Counted from the stretch's first letter, positions 33,931 to 41,378 are shown. The stretch: 47,096 nucleotides of DNA from Bacteroidales bacterium UBA5287 (GCA_002411345.1 DHSL01000027.1:1-47096), one strand, 5' to 3'. Numbers and translations: made by a program. The notes: generated from the letters alone by a model not told the origin.

Positions 33931-34242
33931 TCAATCGCCTTCTTCAGGATCTTCATCAATATCCTCGTTGTCCTTTGAATAATCTGAACCGTTCAAGAAT
34001 CTATTGTCGGCTTCCTCTTTCAGTTGGGTTAGAAGTGCTCCATAGGTTTCAATATGATGATCCAGAATCCGGTCAGCTAAAGAAGATAAGCTGGTATAAT
34101 GCTCGAATCGGAATAAAGCAGCTATCCTTTTTAATCTTCTGTGTACTTCGGGACTGACATAGATTGCTGAACGTCCCCGAATACGCTTATCCCGACAGAA
34201 TAGAGTGATGTATTTCTCTTTGGAAATCTTTTTATGTTTCAT
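33931..34242 (-). CDS. DUF3408-like mobile-element protein
   Basis: A 103-residue protein. It starts with a basic stretch, then RGRSAIYVSPEVHRRLKRIAALFRFEHYTSLSSLADRILDHHIETY, a ribbon-helix-helix-like DNA-binding segment, and ends in an acidic tail (DNEDIDEDPEEGD). This pattern matches the DUF3408 proteins that accompany mob and tra genes in Bacteroides conjugative elements. The role is thought to be DNA binding or transfer regulation. It is 220 bp upstream of mobA on the same strand, with the oriT candidate between. Confidence 0.7.
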   Translation of the reverse strand: MKHKKISKEKYITLFCRDKRIRGRSAIYVSPEVHRRLKRIAALFRFEHYTSLSSLADRILDHHIETYGALLTQLKEEADNRFLNGSDYSKDNEDIDEDPEEGD

Positions 34243-34729
34243 TGTTTAATGAATTAATGAGTGAATAAATGATGGATTTATTGATTCCTCTACTTCATTC
34301 ATTTCTGAAATGAGGATCTGAATAAGCCAAGAGTCATCCCTAAGAAACAAATAAGATTTTAGAATCAGGTCATCAATGTATTATCAGGGATTCTTATTCA
34401 CTGTTCTGCTGCACTACTCATTTTCAATCGTATAGCAAAGAGGATTGGAGTGCCGGATTCTGCTGTACGGATAATTCCCAATTGATACAGAAGTATATCT
34501 CAAATAGGAATGTATAGAGTGAACAGAATAATGATGGACTTTGTGAATGCAGTATCAAAATAAATATTGAAGCCTGTTTTAATTTCAAATTGATTGAATA
34601 AAAGAAATAGCACTGACGCCGGACATAAGCAGACACAAGCTTCCAGTTACTAAAAATAAGGGAATACTGTGAAAATTAATCTATTTATTTGCAGACGGAT
34701 AAAAGAATAACCGATTGATTTATAAAATA
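34243..34729. other. intergenic region with short inverted repeats, no clear gene
   Basis: This 487-bp gap between the DUF3408-like start and the first HTH gene has no convincing frame. GAATAAG (34320-34326) and CTTATTC (34393-34399) form a spaced inverted repeat. Promoters for the diverging genes should be here. An excision or regulatory control region is possible. Confidence 0.4.
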
Positions 34730-35011
34730 ATGGAATTGAAAATTATTGAAGGGAAAACCTTAGACAAGATAAAGGGGCGTATAAAGCATTTGCTTGAAAA
34801 GAGCAGAGGTTTGGCTCGTTATCGCAATAGGGAAGAATGGCTGGATAATCAGGATGTTTGTCAACTACTGAATATCTCTCTTCGTACCTTGCAAAGTTAT
34901 CGGGATAGAGGAATCCTTGCGTATTCGATGATAGGGCATAAGTGTTATTACAAGACAAGTGATGTGTGCGCTTTTATTGAGAAGTCTAAAAAAGATAATC
35001 CAAAAATATAA
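34730..35011 (+). CDS. excisionase-like HTH protein (first of two)
   Basis: A 93-residue protein starting at 34730 (MELKIIEG). A MerR/excisionase-type helix-turn-helix (HTH_17) covers about residues 40-87: WLDNQDVCQLLNISLRTLQSYRDRGILAYSMIGHKCYYKTSDVCAFIE. Such proteins act as directionality factors or regulators for tyrosine integrases in Bacteroides mobile elements. The next gene is a diverged paralogue starting 10 bp later. An in-frame ATG five codons upstream (34715) is possible. Confidence 0.75.
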   Translation: MELKIIEGKTLDKIKGRIKHLLEKSRGLARYRNREEWLDNQDVCQLLNISLRTLQSYRDRGILAYSMIGHKCYYKTSDVCAFIEKSKKDNPKI

Positions 35012-35021
35012 GTGTGAAAAT

Positions 35022-35327
35022 ATGGAATCGAATGATTTTCTAAGCTCCAATTCGGAAGAGATAAAAGAACTACTGGCTGCTCTTGATGAAGTCGCTTATA
35101 ATCTGGATGCAGGCTTGGATTGTTTATCTTCTTCTCACAGTCAAGAACGTTACCTGAACAACAATCAGGTCTGTGAGATGCTCCATCTAAGCCAGCGCAC
35201 TTTGCAGGATTACAGGGACAAGGGAAGAATTGCTTTCTACAAACTGGAAGGTAAGATTCTCTACAAATTATCGGATATAGAAAAAATGCTGGAGGATAAC
35301 TATTACAAAGCATGGGGGCAAGACTAA
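35022..35327 (+). CDS. excisionase-like HTH protein (second of two)
   Basis: A 101-residue protein starting at 35022 (MESNDFLSS). It carries the same HTH_17 domain as its neighbour: NNNQVCEMLHLSQRTLQDYRDKGRIAFYKLEGKILYKLSDIEKMLE (about 46-91). The shared core RTLQxYRDxG and the close spacing indicate an old tandem duplication. One of the pair is likely the excisionase and the other may be a regulator, as in CTnDOT-type elements (inference). The longer in-frame start at 34959 would overlap the first gene and is rejected. Confidence 0.75.
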   Translation: MESNDFLSSNSEEIKELLAALDEVAYNLDAGLDCLSSSHSQERYLNNNQVCEMLHLSQRTLQDYRDKGRIAFYKLEGKILYKLSDIEKMLEDNYYKAWGQD

Positions 35328-35407
35328 CTGACACAGCCTAATCTCACTCCCACACAAAACCAATAAATATTATTTTCCTTTTTTTATTTTCTGATAACCT
35401 CCCCCTT

Positions 35408-35488
35408 ACAGGAAGTGGAATGAATTAGACAAACTTTTCGATTAGAAATCCGCAAGGACTAGAGTTTGGCGTTTTATTCGCTTCCTGT
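35408..35488. repeat. spaced inverted repeat ACAGGAAG/CTTCCTGT
   Basis: An 8-bp perfect inverted repeat (35408-35415 and 35481-35488) lies in the gap between the HTH gene and the integrase stop. The arms are 65 bases apart, too far for a terminator. It might be a binding-site pair or chance. Confidence 0.25.
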
Positions 35489-35539
35489 TCTTTTGTGAGA
35501 AGAGAAGAAAAAATATTCCCTGTCAATTTCAGATATACT

Positions 35540-36760
35540 CTAGATTGCAAACTTCTGCTTTAAAGTTTGCATTTCATCGGAGATAGTTTGGTCAAGTACC
35601 TTTGCGTATATTTTAGTCGTTCTGATATCTGTATGTCCCAGCATCTTGGCTATAGATTCCATAGAAACCTTGTTCGCCAAAGTCAAACAAGCGAAGCTAT
35701 GACGTGCGACGTGAGTGCTAAGAGTTTTTTGAATACCACACATTTCACCCACTTCTTTGAGATATCCGTTCATCTTCTGATTAGATGGGACAGGTAACAA
35801 ACAGCCCTTTCGCAGACATTCGGGATGATTCTTGTATTTTTCCAATATCTGTTTGGGAATATCCAGTAAAGGAATATTACACATATTGCTGGTTTTCTCT
35901 CTGGGCTTGCGAATCCAATACTCACCGTTGTTATCGCAAAAAATATGCTCTGCCCTAAGATGTTGTACATCGGTAAATGCAAGGCCGCTGAAGCAACAAA
36001 ACACAAAGATATCACGAACAACTTCAAGCCTAGCAATAGCAAATTCTTTCTCTAAAAGTAGGCGTATTTCTTCTTCGATAAGAAATTCGCGGTTGGTCGG
36101 GGTATACTTAAACTGGATATCGAAGAAAGGATCGGTGTCCATCCATTTATTAGCCAAAGCTATCCGAGTGATACGTTTCAGGTTTTTGAGGTATTTGACA
36201 GTTGCATTCTGTGCACAAGATTTCTCTGTTTTTATAAAATGTTCAAAGCCTGTGATAAAAGCTTGATCCAATTCACGGATAGGAATATCAGAGATGCGAT
36301 AATCTTTCTTCATATACTCTGAAAGATAGGTAACAGTTCGTTCATAACGAAGGACAGTCCCCAGTACATAGTCTTTGCCTAATAGATCCCTGCATTTTTT
36401 ATTATGCTCGTTAAATACTTCCAGCAACATCTTCGGCTTATTGTTTTCTCCATAATACTGCTGTTTGATAATCTCGGCTGTAATCGGTTTTCCATCCATC
36501 TCCAGCTCGCGGTGTATTTGTAGAATCCGAGTGCGAACCGTGTCAATATAATGATTCAATTCCTGAGACTGTCGGTCTTTACCCACAGCACACTCTTTTT
36601 TGTTATTCCACTTACGGATATTAACACTCCGTTTGATCTGCACTTCTGCCCGCTGTCCGTTCACTGTAATACGGAGACATACAGGTGCTTCTCCGTTCTT
36701 TAATAGCTTTGATTTCTTGATAAAAAACAACACTGAAAAATAATTCCGTTTCATACGCAT
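35540..36760 (-). CDS. int: tyrosine site-specific integrase
   Basis: A 406-residue tyrosine recombinase with the Bacteroidetes layout: an N-terminal arm-binding domain (about 1-90), SAM-like core-binding domain (about 105-205) and catalytic domain (220-406). Visible catalytic residues are K289 or so (EKTSN), H350, R353 (THVARHSF), H376 (LGHTDIRTT) and nucleophile Y385. The usual first arginine is absent: the motif reads FSGLAFTDV with A261, as in IntDOT-like enzymes. Its start is 230 bp from the tRNA-Lys 3' end and it is transcribed away from the tRNA. This is the expected place for the integrase of a tRNA-targeted island. Confidence 0.92.
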   Translation of the reverse strand: MRMKRNYFSVLFFIKKSKLLKNGEAPVCLRITVNGQRAEVQIKRSVNIRKWNNKKECAVGKDRQSQELNHYIDTVRTRILQIHRELEMDGKPITAEIIKQQYYGENNKPKMLLEVFNEHNKKCRDLLGKDYVLGTVLRYERTVTYLSEYMKKDYRISDIPIRELDQAFITGFEHFIKTEKSCAQNATVKYLKNLKRITRIALANKWMDTDPFFDIQFKYTPTNREFLIEEEIRLLLEKEFAIARLEVVRDIFVFCCFSGLAFTDVQHLRAEHIFCDNNGEYWIRKPREKTSNMCNIPLLDIPKQILEKYKNHPECLRKGCLLPVPSNQKMNGYLKEVGEMCGIQKTLSTHVARHSFACLTLANKVSMESIAKMLGHTDIRTTKIYAKVLDQTISDEMQTLKQKFAI

Positions 36761-36839
36761 TTAATTTGATTTAAAATTAGTTTTAATAATTCGAAATCAA
36801 CCTATGCAAAACGCAGTGAATCAATGAGTAAAACTCTAT

Positions 36840-36908
36840 AAGGTGGACAATGCAGCATAAAAATAAAGTCCACCTTTTTCACCACCGTTAAGGTGCATTA
36901 TTATGCTG
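36840..36908. repeat. inverted-repeat cluster between integrase and tRNA
   Basis: Overlapping stems share this stretch: AAGGTGGAC (36840-36848) with GTCCACCTT (36868-36876), followed by TTTT so it can act as a plus-strand terminator; CACCTT (36871-36876) with AAGGTG (36890-36895); and CAGCATAA (36853-36860) with TTATGCTG (36901-36908). The alternatives are mutually exclusive in part. Candidate roles are integrase or excisionase binding sites or a terminator. Confidence 0.5.
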
Positions 36909-36923
36909 TGTTTGGCAGGTGTG

Positions 36924-36966
36924 TAAAAAAGAAAAACTCCTAAAATCGATTGATTATTAGGAGTTT
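36924..36966 (-). terminator. intrinsic terminator of tRNA-Lys, inside the island edge
   Basis: AAACTCCTAA (36934-36943) pairs with TTAGGAGTTT (36957-36966), a perfect 10-bp stem. On the minus strand it is followed by TTCTTTTTTAC. It ends the tRNA-Lys transcript before it can run into the integrase gene on the same strand. Confidence 0.85.
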
Positions 36967-36989
36967 GCTGTATTCTTCTCTTCTGAAGT

Positions 36990-37010
36990 GTGACCCCGGA
37001 GGGACTCGAA
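36990..37010. other. attR: 3' end of tRNA-Lys at the right island edge
   Basis: This block covers the T loop to discriminator base of tRNA-Lys and is repeated at 6941-6961 with one mismatch. The integrase gene lies on its left side, so the tRNA remains complete after integration. Confidence 0.72.
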
Positions 37011-37063
37011 CCCTCGGCCCATTGATTAAGAGTCAATTGCTCTACCAGCTGAGCTACGGAGTC
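36991..37063 (-). tRNA. tRNA-Lys (anticodon CTT)
   Basis: 73 bases fold as a standard cloverleaf on the minus strand: acceptor GACTCCG with CGGGGTC (one G-T pair), D arm GCTCAGCTGGTAGAGC, anticodon arm ATTGA-CTCTTAA-TCAAT with CTT at 34-36, and T arm GAGGG-TTCGAGT-CCCTC. CCA is not encoded. The gene has a promoter at 37081-37110 and serves as the island attachment site. Confidence 0.96.
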
Positions 37064-37080
37064 ATTTTTTTTTTGGTTCA

Positions 37081-37111
37081 CAAAGGTAATGCTTTATTTT
37101 TTTTTACAAAA
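37081..37111 (-). promoter_or_regulatory. promoter of tRNA-Lys
   Basis: On the minus strand, TACCTTTG (37081-37088) matches the TAnnTTTG -7 box and TTTTG (37107-37111) the -33 box, with an 18-base spacer. The tRNA 5' end begins 17 bases downstream of the -7 box. Confidence 0.75.
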
Positions 37112-37136
37112 GAATTTCTTTTTAAATATCCAAAAA

Positions 37137-37181
37137 TTATAAAAGAGGAATAAGCTATTACGACTTATCCCTCTTTTATAA
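37137..37181 (-). terminator. hairpin terminator of the HU gene
   Basis: An 18-bp stem with one mismatch (37137-37154 with 37164-37181) and a 9-base loop. It lies 13 bp after the HU stop codon. The stem arms themselves end in TTTTATAA, giving a U-rich tail. Confidence 0.75.
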
Positions 37182-37193
37182 TTCTCATCAAGA

Positions 37194-37460
37194 CTACAAA
37201 CTAGCAAGATCTGCTCCTGGTTTGAATTTAGTTGTCTTTTTTGCAGGAATTTCAATTGTTTGTTTTGTACGTGGATTAATTCCTTTTCTAGCGCTTCTTT
37301 CAGAAACAGAGAAAGTTCCGAAACCTACCAATACAACTTTGCCACCACCTTTTACTTCTCCAGCAATTGCGTTTAGGGTTGCGTCCAACGCTTTTTTTGC
37401 ATCTACTTTGCTTAGCCCTGACTCTTGAGCTATTGCATCAATTAATTCTGATTTGTTCAT
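37194..37460 (-). CDS. hup: HU-family DNA-binding protein
   Basis: An 88-residue nucleoid protein, full length for HU. MNKSELIDAIAQESGLSK begins the dimerisation helices, VVLVGFGTFSV forms the saddle, and GINPRTKQTIEIPAKKTTKFKPG is the HU signature and DNA-binding arm with its intercalating Pro. HU bends and compacts DNA and also assists many tyrosine integrases. It is chromosomal here, upstream of the tRNA-Lys gene on the same strand, with its own promoter and terminator. Confidence 0.96.
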   Translation of the reverse strand: MNKSELIDAIAQESGLSKVDAKKALDATLNAIAGEVKGGGKVVLVGFGTFSVSERSARKGINPRTKQTIEIPAKKTTKFKPGADLASL

Positions 37461-37521
37461 AAAATGTTAATTAAAAAATTAAAATACATGATAAAGTAAA
37501 GGCTACAAGCCCATTCCGCTC

Positions 37522-37552
37522 CAAATATAAATGATAATTATTCAATAATCAA
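37522..37552 (-). promoter_or_regulatory. candidate promoter of the HU gene
   Basis: On the minus strand, TATATTTG (37522-37529) fits TAnnTTTG and TTG (37550-37552) the -33 box, 20 bases apart. The leader is about 60 bases. Confidence 0.45.
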
Positions 37553-37668
37553 GAAAAAATGTAAAAAGAATTCATTTTTACCCAAAAAAAATCATATTAT
37601 GCCTAAAAAACGGTCATTAAAAGGAAATAATACGTAATTTTGCCCCTCACAGAATTTATTAAAAGGTT

Positions 37669-38430
37669 ATGAATAATTATAGAGCTGGAATATCAACTTC
37701 AATCCCCCCAGTCACATTGAACCTAATTATTATCAATGTGATTGTTTGGTTAGCACAATCTTTATTATTAAGACGAGGAATAGATATTTCAGATTTACTT
37801 GGATTGCATTATATTGAATCACCTGCATTTAAAATTTTCCAACCCATTACATACATGTTTTTGCATGACACACGAAGTTTCATTCATGTATTTTCGAACA
37901 TGTTTGCAGTATTTATGTTTGGTAGATTTATTGAGCAATATTGGGGATCAAAAAGATTTCTTTCATATTATTTTATAAGTGGTATTGGTGCAGCTGCGAT
38001 TCAGATGTTAGTTGTTTATTTCAGATTACTATTCATAAAAAACGGCATGTCAGATGAAGCTATTTCTGAAGTTTATGCTAATGGTTATTCAATTATTATG
38101 CGTGGGATGAATTATTCCGATCCTCTTCAGGGAAATTTAAATATGATTCTGAATAGTGCAACCATTGGTGCTTCGGGTGCTGTTTTTGGAATATTGTTAG
38201 CATTTGCAATGATATTTCCAAATGTTGAAATGATGATTATCCCAATTCCTGTTCCTATTAAGGCCAAATGGTTGGTATTAGGATATGGAATTGTTGAACT
38301 TTTCTTTGGCGTAGCAAATTTTTCAGGTGATAATGTAGCTCATTTTGCACATTTGGGAGGTATGCTTTTTGGGTTACTTGCAATTCTTTATTGGAAGAAA
38401 AAAGATAGAAAAGATGGGAGATTTTATTGA
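37669..38430 (+). CDS. rhomboid intramembrane serine protease (first)
   Basis: A 253-residue membrane protease with six or seven helices. The catalytic dyad is S169 (GASGAVFG) and H225 (VAHFAHLGGM). The HVFSNMFAVFMFG segment in helix 2 carries the oxyanion-stabilising His and Asn. It cleaves substrates inside or near the membrane. The substrate is unknown. A TAnnTTTG box (TAATTTTG at 37635) lies 27 bp upstream. It overlaps the second rhomboid gene by 17 bp. Confidence 0.92.
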   Translation: MNNYRAGISTSIPPVTLNLIIINVIVWLAQSLLLRRGIDISDLLGLHYIESPAFKIFQPITYMFLHDTRSFIHVFSNMFAVFMFGRFIEQYWGSKRFLSYYFISGIGAAAIQMLVVYFRLLFIKNGMSDEAISEVYANGYSIIMRGMNYSDPLQGNLNMILNSATIGASGAVFGILLAFAMIFPNVEMMIIPIPVPIKAKWLVLGYGIVELFFGVANFSGDNVAHFAHLGGMLFGLLAILYWKKKDRKDGRFY

Positions 38431-39301
38431 CAAGTTAAAAAACATATATAAAACGGGTGATGTAATGATAAAGATTATCTTTATCAACAGTATTATTTTT
38501 TTATTGATTAAAGCATTTGAGGTTGTTCTTACGTTGTTAAACCTTCATCAGTTGAATTTTATTCAATATCTTGCTGTTCCATCCGACCTCACCGAATTAC
38601 TACAAAGAATTTGGACGCCAATCACTTATATGTTTGTCCATAATGGTTTTTGGCATATTCTGTTTAATATGCTTTGGTTATATTGGTTTGGAAGTATTTT
38701 CATGCAGTATTTCAGTGGAAGGACCCTTGGAAGTTTATATTATATTGGTGGATTATCAGGTGCCATTCTTTATATCGTTGCTTTCAACCTTATTCCTTTT
38801 TATATTGGGATGGGTGATAGTTTGATGATTGGCGCTTCTGCAGCTGTTATGGCAGTTGTTATGGGAATTGCATTTTATCGTCCAGAAATAAGAATAAATT
38901 TATTTTTGTTTGGTAGTATAAGAATCATTTATATTGCAGTTTTTGTATTTTTGCTTGATTTTCTAGCTTTAGACAATGTAAATAATCCGGGAGGTCATGT
39001 CGCCCATATAGGTGGAGCAATTGCCGGTTATATATTTGCTTCACGATATAAAAAAGGAAATGATATTACAGAATGGATGAGTGTTTTAGTTGATAAAACT
39101 ATCAATCTATTCAAGCCTAAAAATAGAAATGCAAAAATGAAAGTCACATACAAAAAGAATGAGACCGACAGAGATTATAATTTTAGGAAACAGAATGATA
39201 AGGAAGAAATTGATGCTATTTTGGATAAATTAAAACGATCGGGTTATAGCAGTTTATCGGTTAAAGAAAAAGAGAAACTTTTCAATGCGAGCAAAAAATA
39301 A
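38414..39301 (+). CDS. rhomboid intramembrane serine protease (second)
   Basis: A 295-residue rhomboid starting at the ATG at 38414 (MGDFIDKLKNIYKTG), which overlaps the first rhomboid by 17 bp; a longer frame start at 38345 is rejected. Catalytic S142 (IGASAAVMAVV) and H195 (GGHVAHIGGA) are present, with WHILFNMLWLYWFG in helix 2. After the membrane part a charged cytosolic tail of about 80 residues (NDKEEIDAILDKLKRSGYSSLSVKEKEKLF) follows, a feature of this Bacteroidetes paralogue. It is part of the rhomboid-rhomboid-EEP operon. Confidence 0.9.
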   Translation: MGDFIDKLKNIYKTGDVMIKIIFINSIIFLLIKAFEVVLTLLNLHQLNFIQYLAVPSDLTELLQRIWTPITYMFVHNGFWHILFNMLWLYWFGSIFMQYFSGRTLGSLYYIGGLSGAILYIVAFNLIPFYIGMGDSLMIGASAAVMAVVMGIAFYRPEIRINLFLFGSIRIIYIAVFVFLLDFLALDNVNNPGGHVAHIGGAIAGYIFASRYKKGNDITEWMSVLVDKTINLFKPKNRNAKMKVTYKKNETDRDYNFRKQNDKEEIDAILDKLKRSGYSSLSVKEKEKLFNASKK

Positions 39302-40415
39302 ACAAAAGAAATTTAGATTAAGAAACTTAGTAAAATGGATGATATTTGCTACAAATATCTTTGTCATTTTATTAATGCTTTCATCGTATTTAAGCTGGGA
39401 AGTATCTCCACTGAAAACTAATTTATTTTCTTATATAGGACTAGGATTTGGAATTCTATTATTGATTAATTTTTGCTATTTATTATTTTGGATAATTTTC
39501 AAAAAATGGGAACTTGCTATTATAACCGTACTTGCTTTTGCAATTTGTTACAAACCTGCCCTAACATTTTTTCCACTTCATGTTCAAGAAGACAAGATTT
39601 CCGAGAAAAGCATCAAGATTCTATCGTACAATATTCAGGGATTATCTAATGAATCAAAAAAGTCGTCAAATGAACATCCTATCTTAGAATATATAGCCAA
39701 TACAGATGCAGATATTGTTTGTTTACAAGAATATTTAGTCAGCAAAACGGGTAAATCACTGATTTCTCAACGTGATGTCAACAGAATTCTTAATAAATAT
39801 CCTTATAGTACAATTACGGGGCTTGAATCATCCGGAAAATATCACACATACGGTTTAGCTTGTTTTTCAAAATTTCCGATTGTCAAGACACACGAAATAA
39901 TTTTTGAATCATCATATAATGGTGCAGCTGTTTATAATATTAAAATCAATGATAAAATTTATACTGTTGCAAATGTTCATTTAGAATCAAATAGAATCAC
40001 TGCCGCAGACAAGCAGCTCTATAATGATTTCATCCAACGTAAAGAAACAGTGGATTTAGATATTGTAACAACCAATATTCGTTCAAGACTCGGTCAAGCT
40101 TATCGGACACGAGTAGGCCAAGTAGAAAAGGTGAAAAGCTATTTAGCTAATCAAACTTCTGAAGGTCTAATTATTTGCGGAGATTTAAATGATACACCAA
40201 TATCTTATGCATACAGCAAGATGAAAGTAGGATTAAAGGATGCTTTTGTTTCTACCGGTTTTGGACCAGGAATTACGTATCACGAAAATTTCTTTTTATT
40301 CAGGATTGACTATATCTTTCATAGTCCAAATATTAAGGCATTCCAAACAAAAGTAGACAAGATAAAATGGTCTGATCACTATCCAGTAAGAACATACTTA
40401 CAATTAGACAATTAG
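39285..40415 (+). CDS. membrane-anchored endonuclease/exonuclease/phosphatase family protein
   Basis: A 376-residue protein. Three N-terminal membrane helices (about 15-100) are followed by an EEP domain with ILSYNIQG, DADIVCLQEY, NVHLESN, CGDLNDTPIS and the final SDHYPVRTYL, which supply the metal ligands and catalytic His. Such proteins hydrolyse phosphodiesters of nucleic acids, lipids or inositol phosphates, and the substrate here is unknown. Its start overlaps the second rhomboid by 17 bp, so the three are co-translated. Confidence 0.85.
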   Translation: MRAKNKQKKFRLRNLVKWMIFATNIFVILLMLSSYLSWEVSPLKTNLFSYIGLGFGILLLINFCYLLFWIIFKKWELAIITVLAFAICYKPALTFFPLHVQEDKISEKSIKILSYNIQGLSNESKKSSNEHPILEYIANTDADIVCLQEYLVSKTGKSLISQRDVNRILNKYPYSTITGLESSGKYHTYGLACFSKFPIVKTHEIIFESSYNGAAVYNIKINDKIYTVANVHLESNRITAADKQLYNDFIQRKETVDLDIVTTNIRSRLGQAYRTRVGQVEKVKSYLANQTSEGLIICGDLNDTPISYAYSKMKVGLKDAFVSTGFGPGITYHENFFLFRIDYIFHSPNIKAFQTKVDKIKWSDHYPVRTYLQLDN

Positions 40416-40446
40416 GGTAATAAAACAGTAAATAAAATAAAGAACA

Positions 40447-40803
40447 ATGTTCAAAATAAGTAAGAAATTCTCTTTTTCAGCGGCTCATACGTTGAAAGGA
40501 CTTTCTGCATCACATAAATGCAGCAGAATGCATGGGCATAACTATGATGTAACCGTGCATTTAAGATCCAACACGCTCACTGACACCGGTTTTGTAAGAG
40601 ATTACACAGAATTGAATGTAATTAAAGAATACATCAATACTAATCTGGATCACAGAAATCTGAATGACATAATGGATCCGCTTAATTCATCGGCTGAGAA
40701 TCTGGCAAAAATGATTTATGATAAATTTAAGCCACTTTTTCCTGAGCTTTATGCTGTTGAGGTTAGCGAAACTCCCAAAACATCAGCCATTTATGAACCT
40801 TAA
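40447..40803 (+). CDS. queD: 6-carboxytetrahydropterin synthase
   Basis: A 118-residue enzyme of the PTPS fold that converts dihydroneopterin triphosphate to 6-carboxytetrahydropterin in queuosine synthesis. Zinc ligands H14 (AAHTLKG), H29 and H31 (RMHGHNYD), and catalytic C25 (HKCSRMHGH) are visible, as is NLDHRNLND and the closing ETPKTSAIYEP with its pterin-binding Glu. It overlaps queE by 11 bp. Confidence 0.94.
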   Translation: MFKISKKFSFSAAHTLKGLSASHKCSRMHGHNYDVTVHLRSNTLTDTGFVRDYTELNVIKEYINTNLDHRNLNDIMDPLNSSAENLAKMIYDKFKPLFPELYAVEVSETPKTSAIYEP

Positions 40804-41374
40804 AGTCAATGAGATATTTTACTCGCTCCAAGGTGAGGGAGGAAGAGTTGGCGAGGCTTCAATTTTTATTCGCTTATCCGGTTGTAATTTAAATTGCGAG
40901 TTTTGCGATACTAATTTCGTGGAAGGTGAAATGATGTCGTTAGATGAAATATTAAATGCAATTAAATATTATAATTCCCATTGGATAATTTGGACAGGTG
41001 GCGAACCAACACTCCAATTATCCGAAAAAGTGGTCTCATTTTTTAAACAAAAAGGTTATAATCAAGCAATTGAATCAAATGGAACACATCCGATTCCACA
41101 AGGAATAGATTATAAAGTTTGTAGTCCAAAAGATAATTATCCTGCGATTTGTGCATTAAACCCAGAGGTTGACGAAATTCGACTTGTCATTGCTAAAGGT
41201 GATATCATTCCTGACATTTCTTCTTTTCCAAAAGCAAAAAAATACTATCTCAGTCCTATATTCGACGAGATAATACCAGTTCAGGAAAACATCCTTTATT
41301 GTGTAGAACAAGTTAAACTTCATCCAGAATGGGCCTTAAGTATACAATTACATAAATTTATTGGGATTCAATAA
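40793..41374 (+). CDS. queE: 7-carboxy-7-deazaguanine synthase (radical SAM)
   Basis: A 193-residue radical SAM enzyme. I start it at 40793 (MNLKVNEIFYSLQGEGGRVG), overlapping queD by 11 bp. The iron-sulfur ligands are in SGCNLNCEFCD (C-x3-C-x2-C), followed by WTGGEPTLQL. It rearranges carboxytetrahydropterin to 7-carboxy-7-deazaguanine, the step after QueD. The short length and missing C-terminal extension are usual for QueE. Confidence 0.93.
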   Translation: MNLKVNEIFYSLQGEGGRVGEASIFIRLSGCNLNCEFCDTNFVEGEMMSLDEILNAIKYYNSHWIIWTGGEPTLQLSEKVVSFFKQKGYNQAIESNGTHPIPQGIDYKVCSPKDNYPAICALNPEVDEIRLVIAKGDIIPDISSFPKAKKYYLSPIFDEIIPVQENILYCVEQVKLHPEWALSIQLHKFIGIQ

Positions 41375-41378
41375 AGTA

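Larger units (their letters stand above)
6941..37010. mobile_element. about 30-kb integrative mobilizable genomic island in tRNA-Lys
   Basis: The segment is bounded by direct repeats of the 3' end of tRNA-Lys (6941-6961 and 36990-37010, 20 of 21 bases identical). Both are followed by a hairpin terminator with a similar T tail. Next to the intact tRNA are a tyrosine integrase, two HTH excisionase-like genes, a DUF3408-like gene, mobA and mobB. The rest (7236-31863) is stress and metabolic cargo. Removing the segment would rejoin pcm, terminator, tRNA-Lys and HU in a normal order. No conjugation pore or coupling protein gene is present, so transfer would need a helper. An alternative is a smaller mobile element limited to about 32000-37010 beside an unrelated tRNA relic at 6941. 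Confidence 0.72.

Noticed and set aside
33603..34157. 184-codon plus-strand frame over mobA start and oriT candidate
   Set aside because: It crosses the hairpin cluster and is antisense to mobA and the DUF3408-like gene; no protein features.
34424..34636. 70-codon minus-strand frame in the DUF3408 to HTH gap
   Set aside because: No ribosome binding site, biased hydrophobic and Phe-rich composition, no family resemblance.
36836..37081. 81-codon minus-strand frame spanning tRNA-Lys
   Set aside because: Its peptide (VAQLVEQLTLNQWAEGSSPSG) is the translation of a tRNA gene, a well-known false gene.
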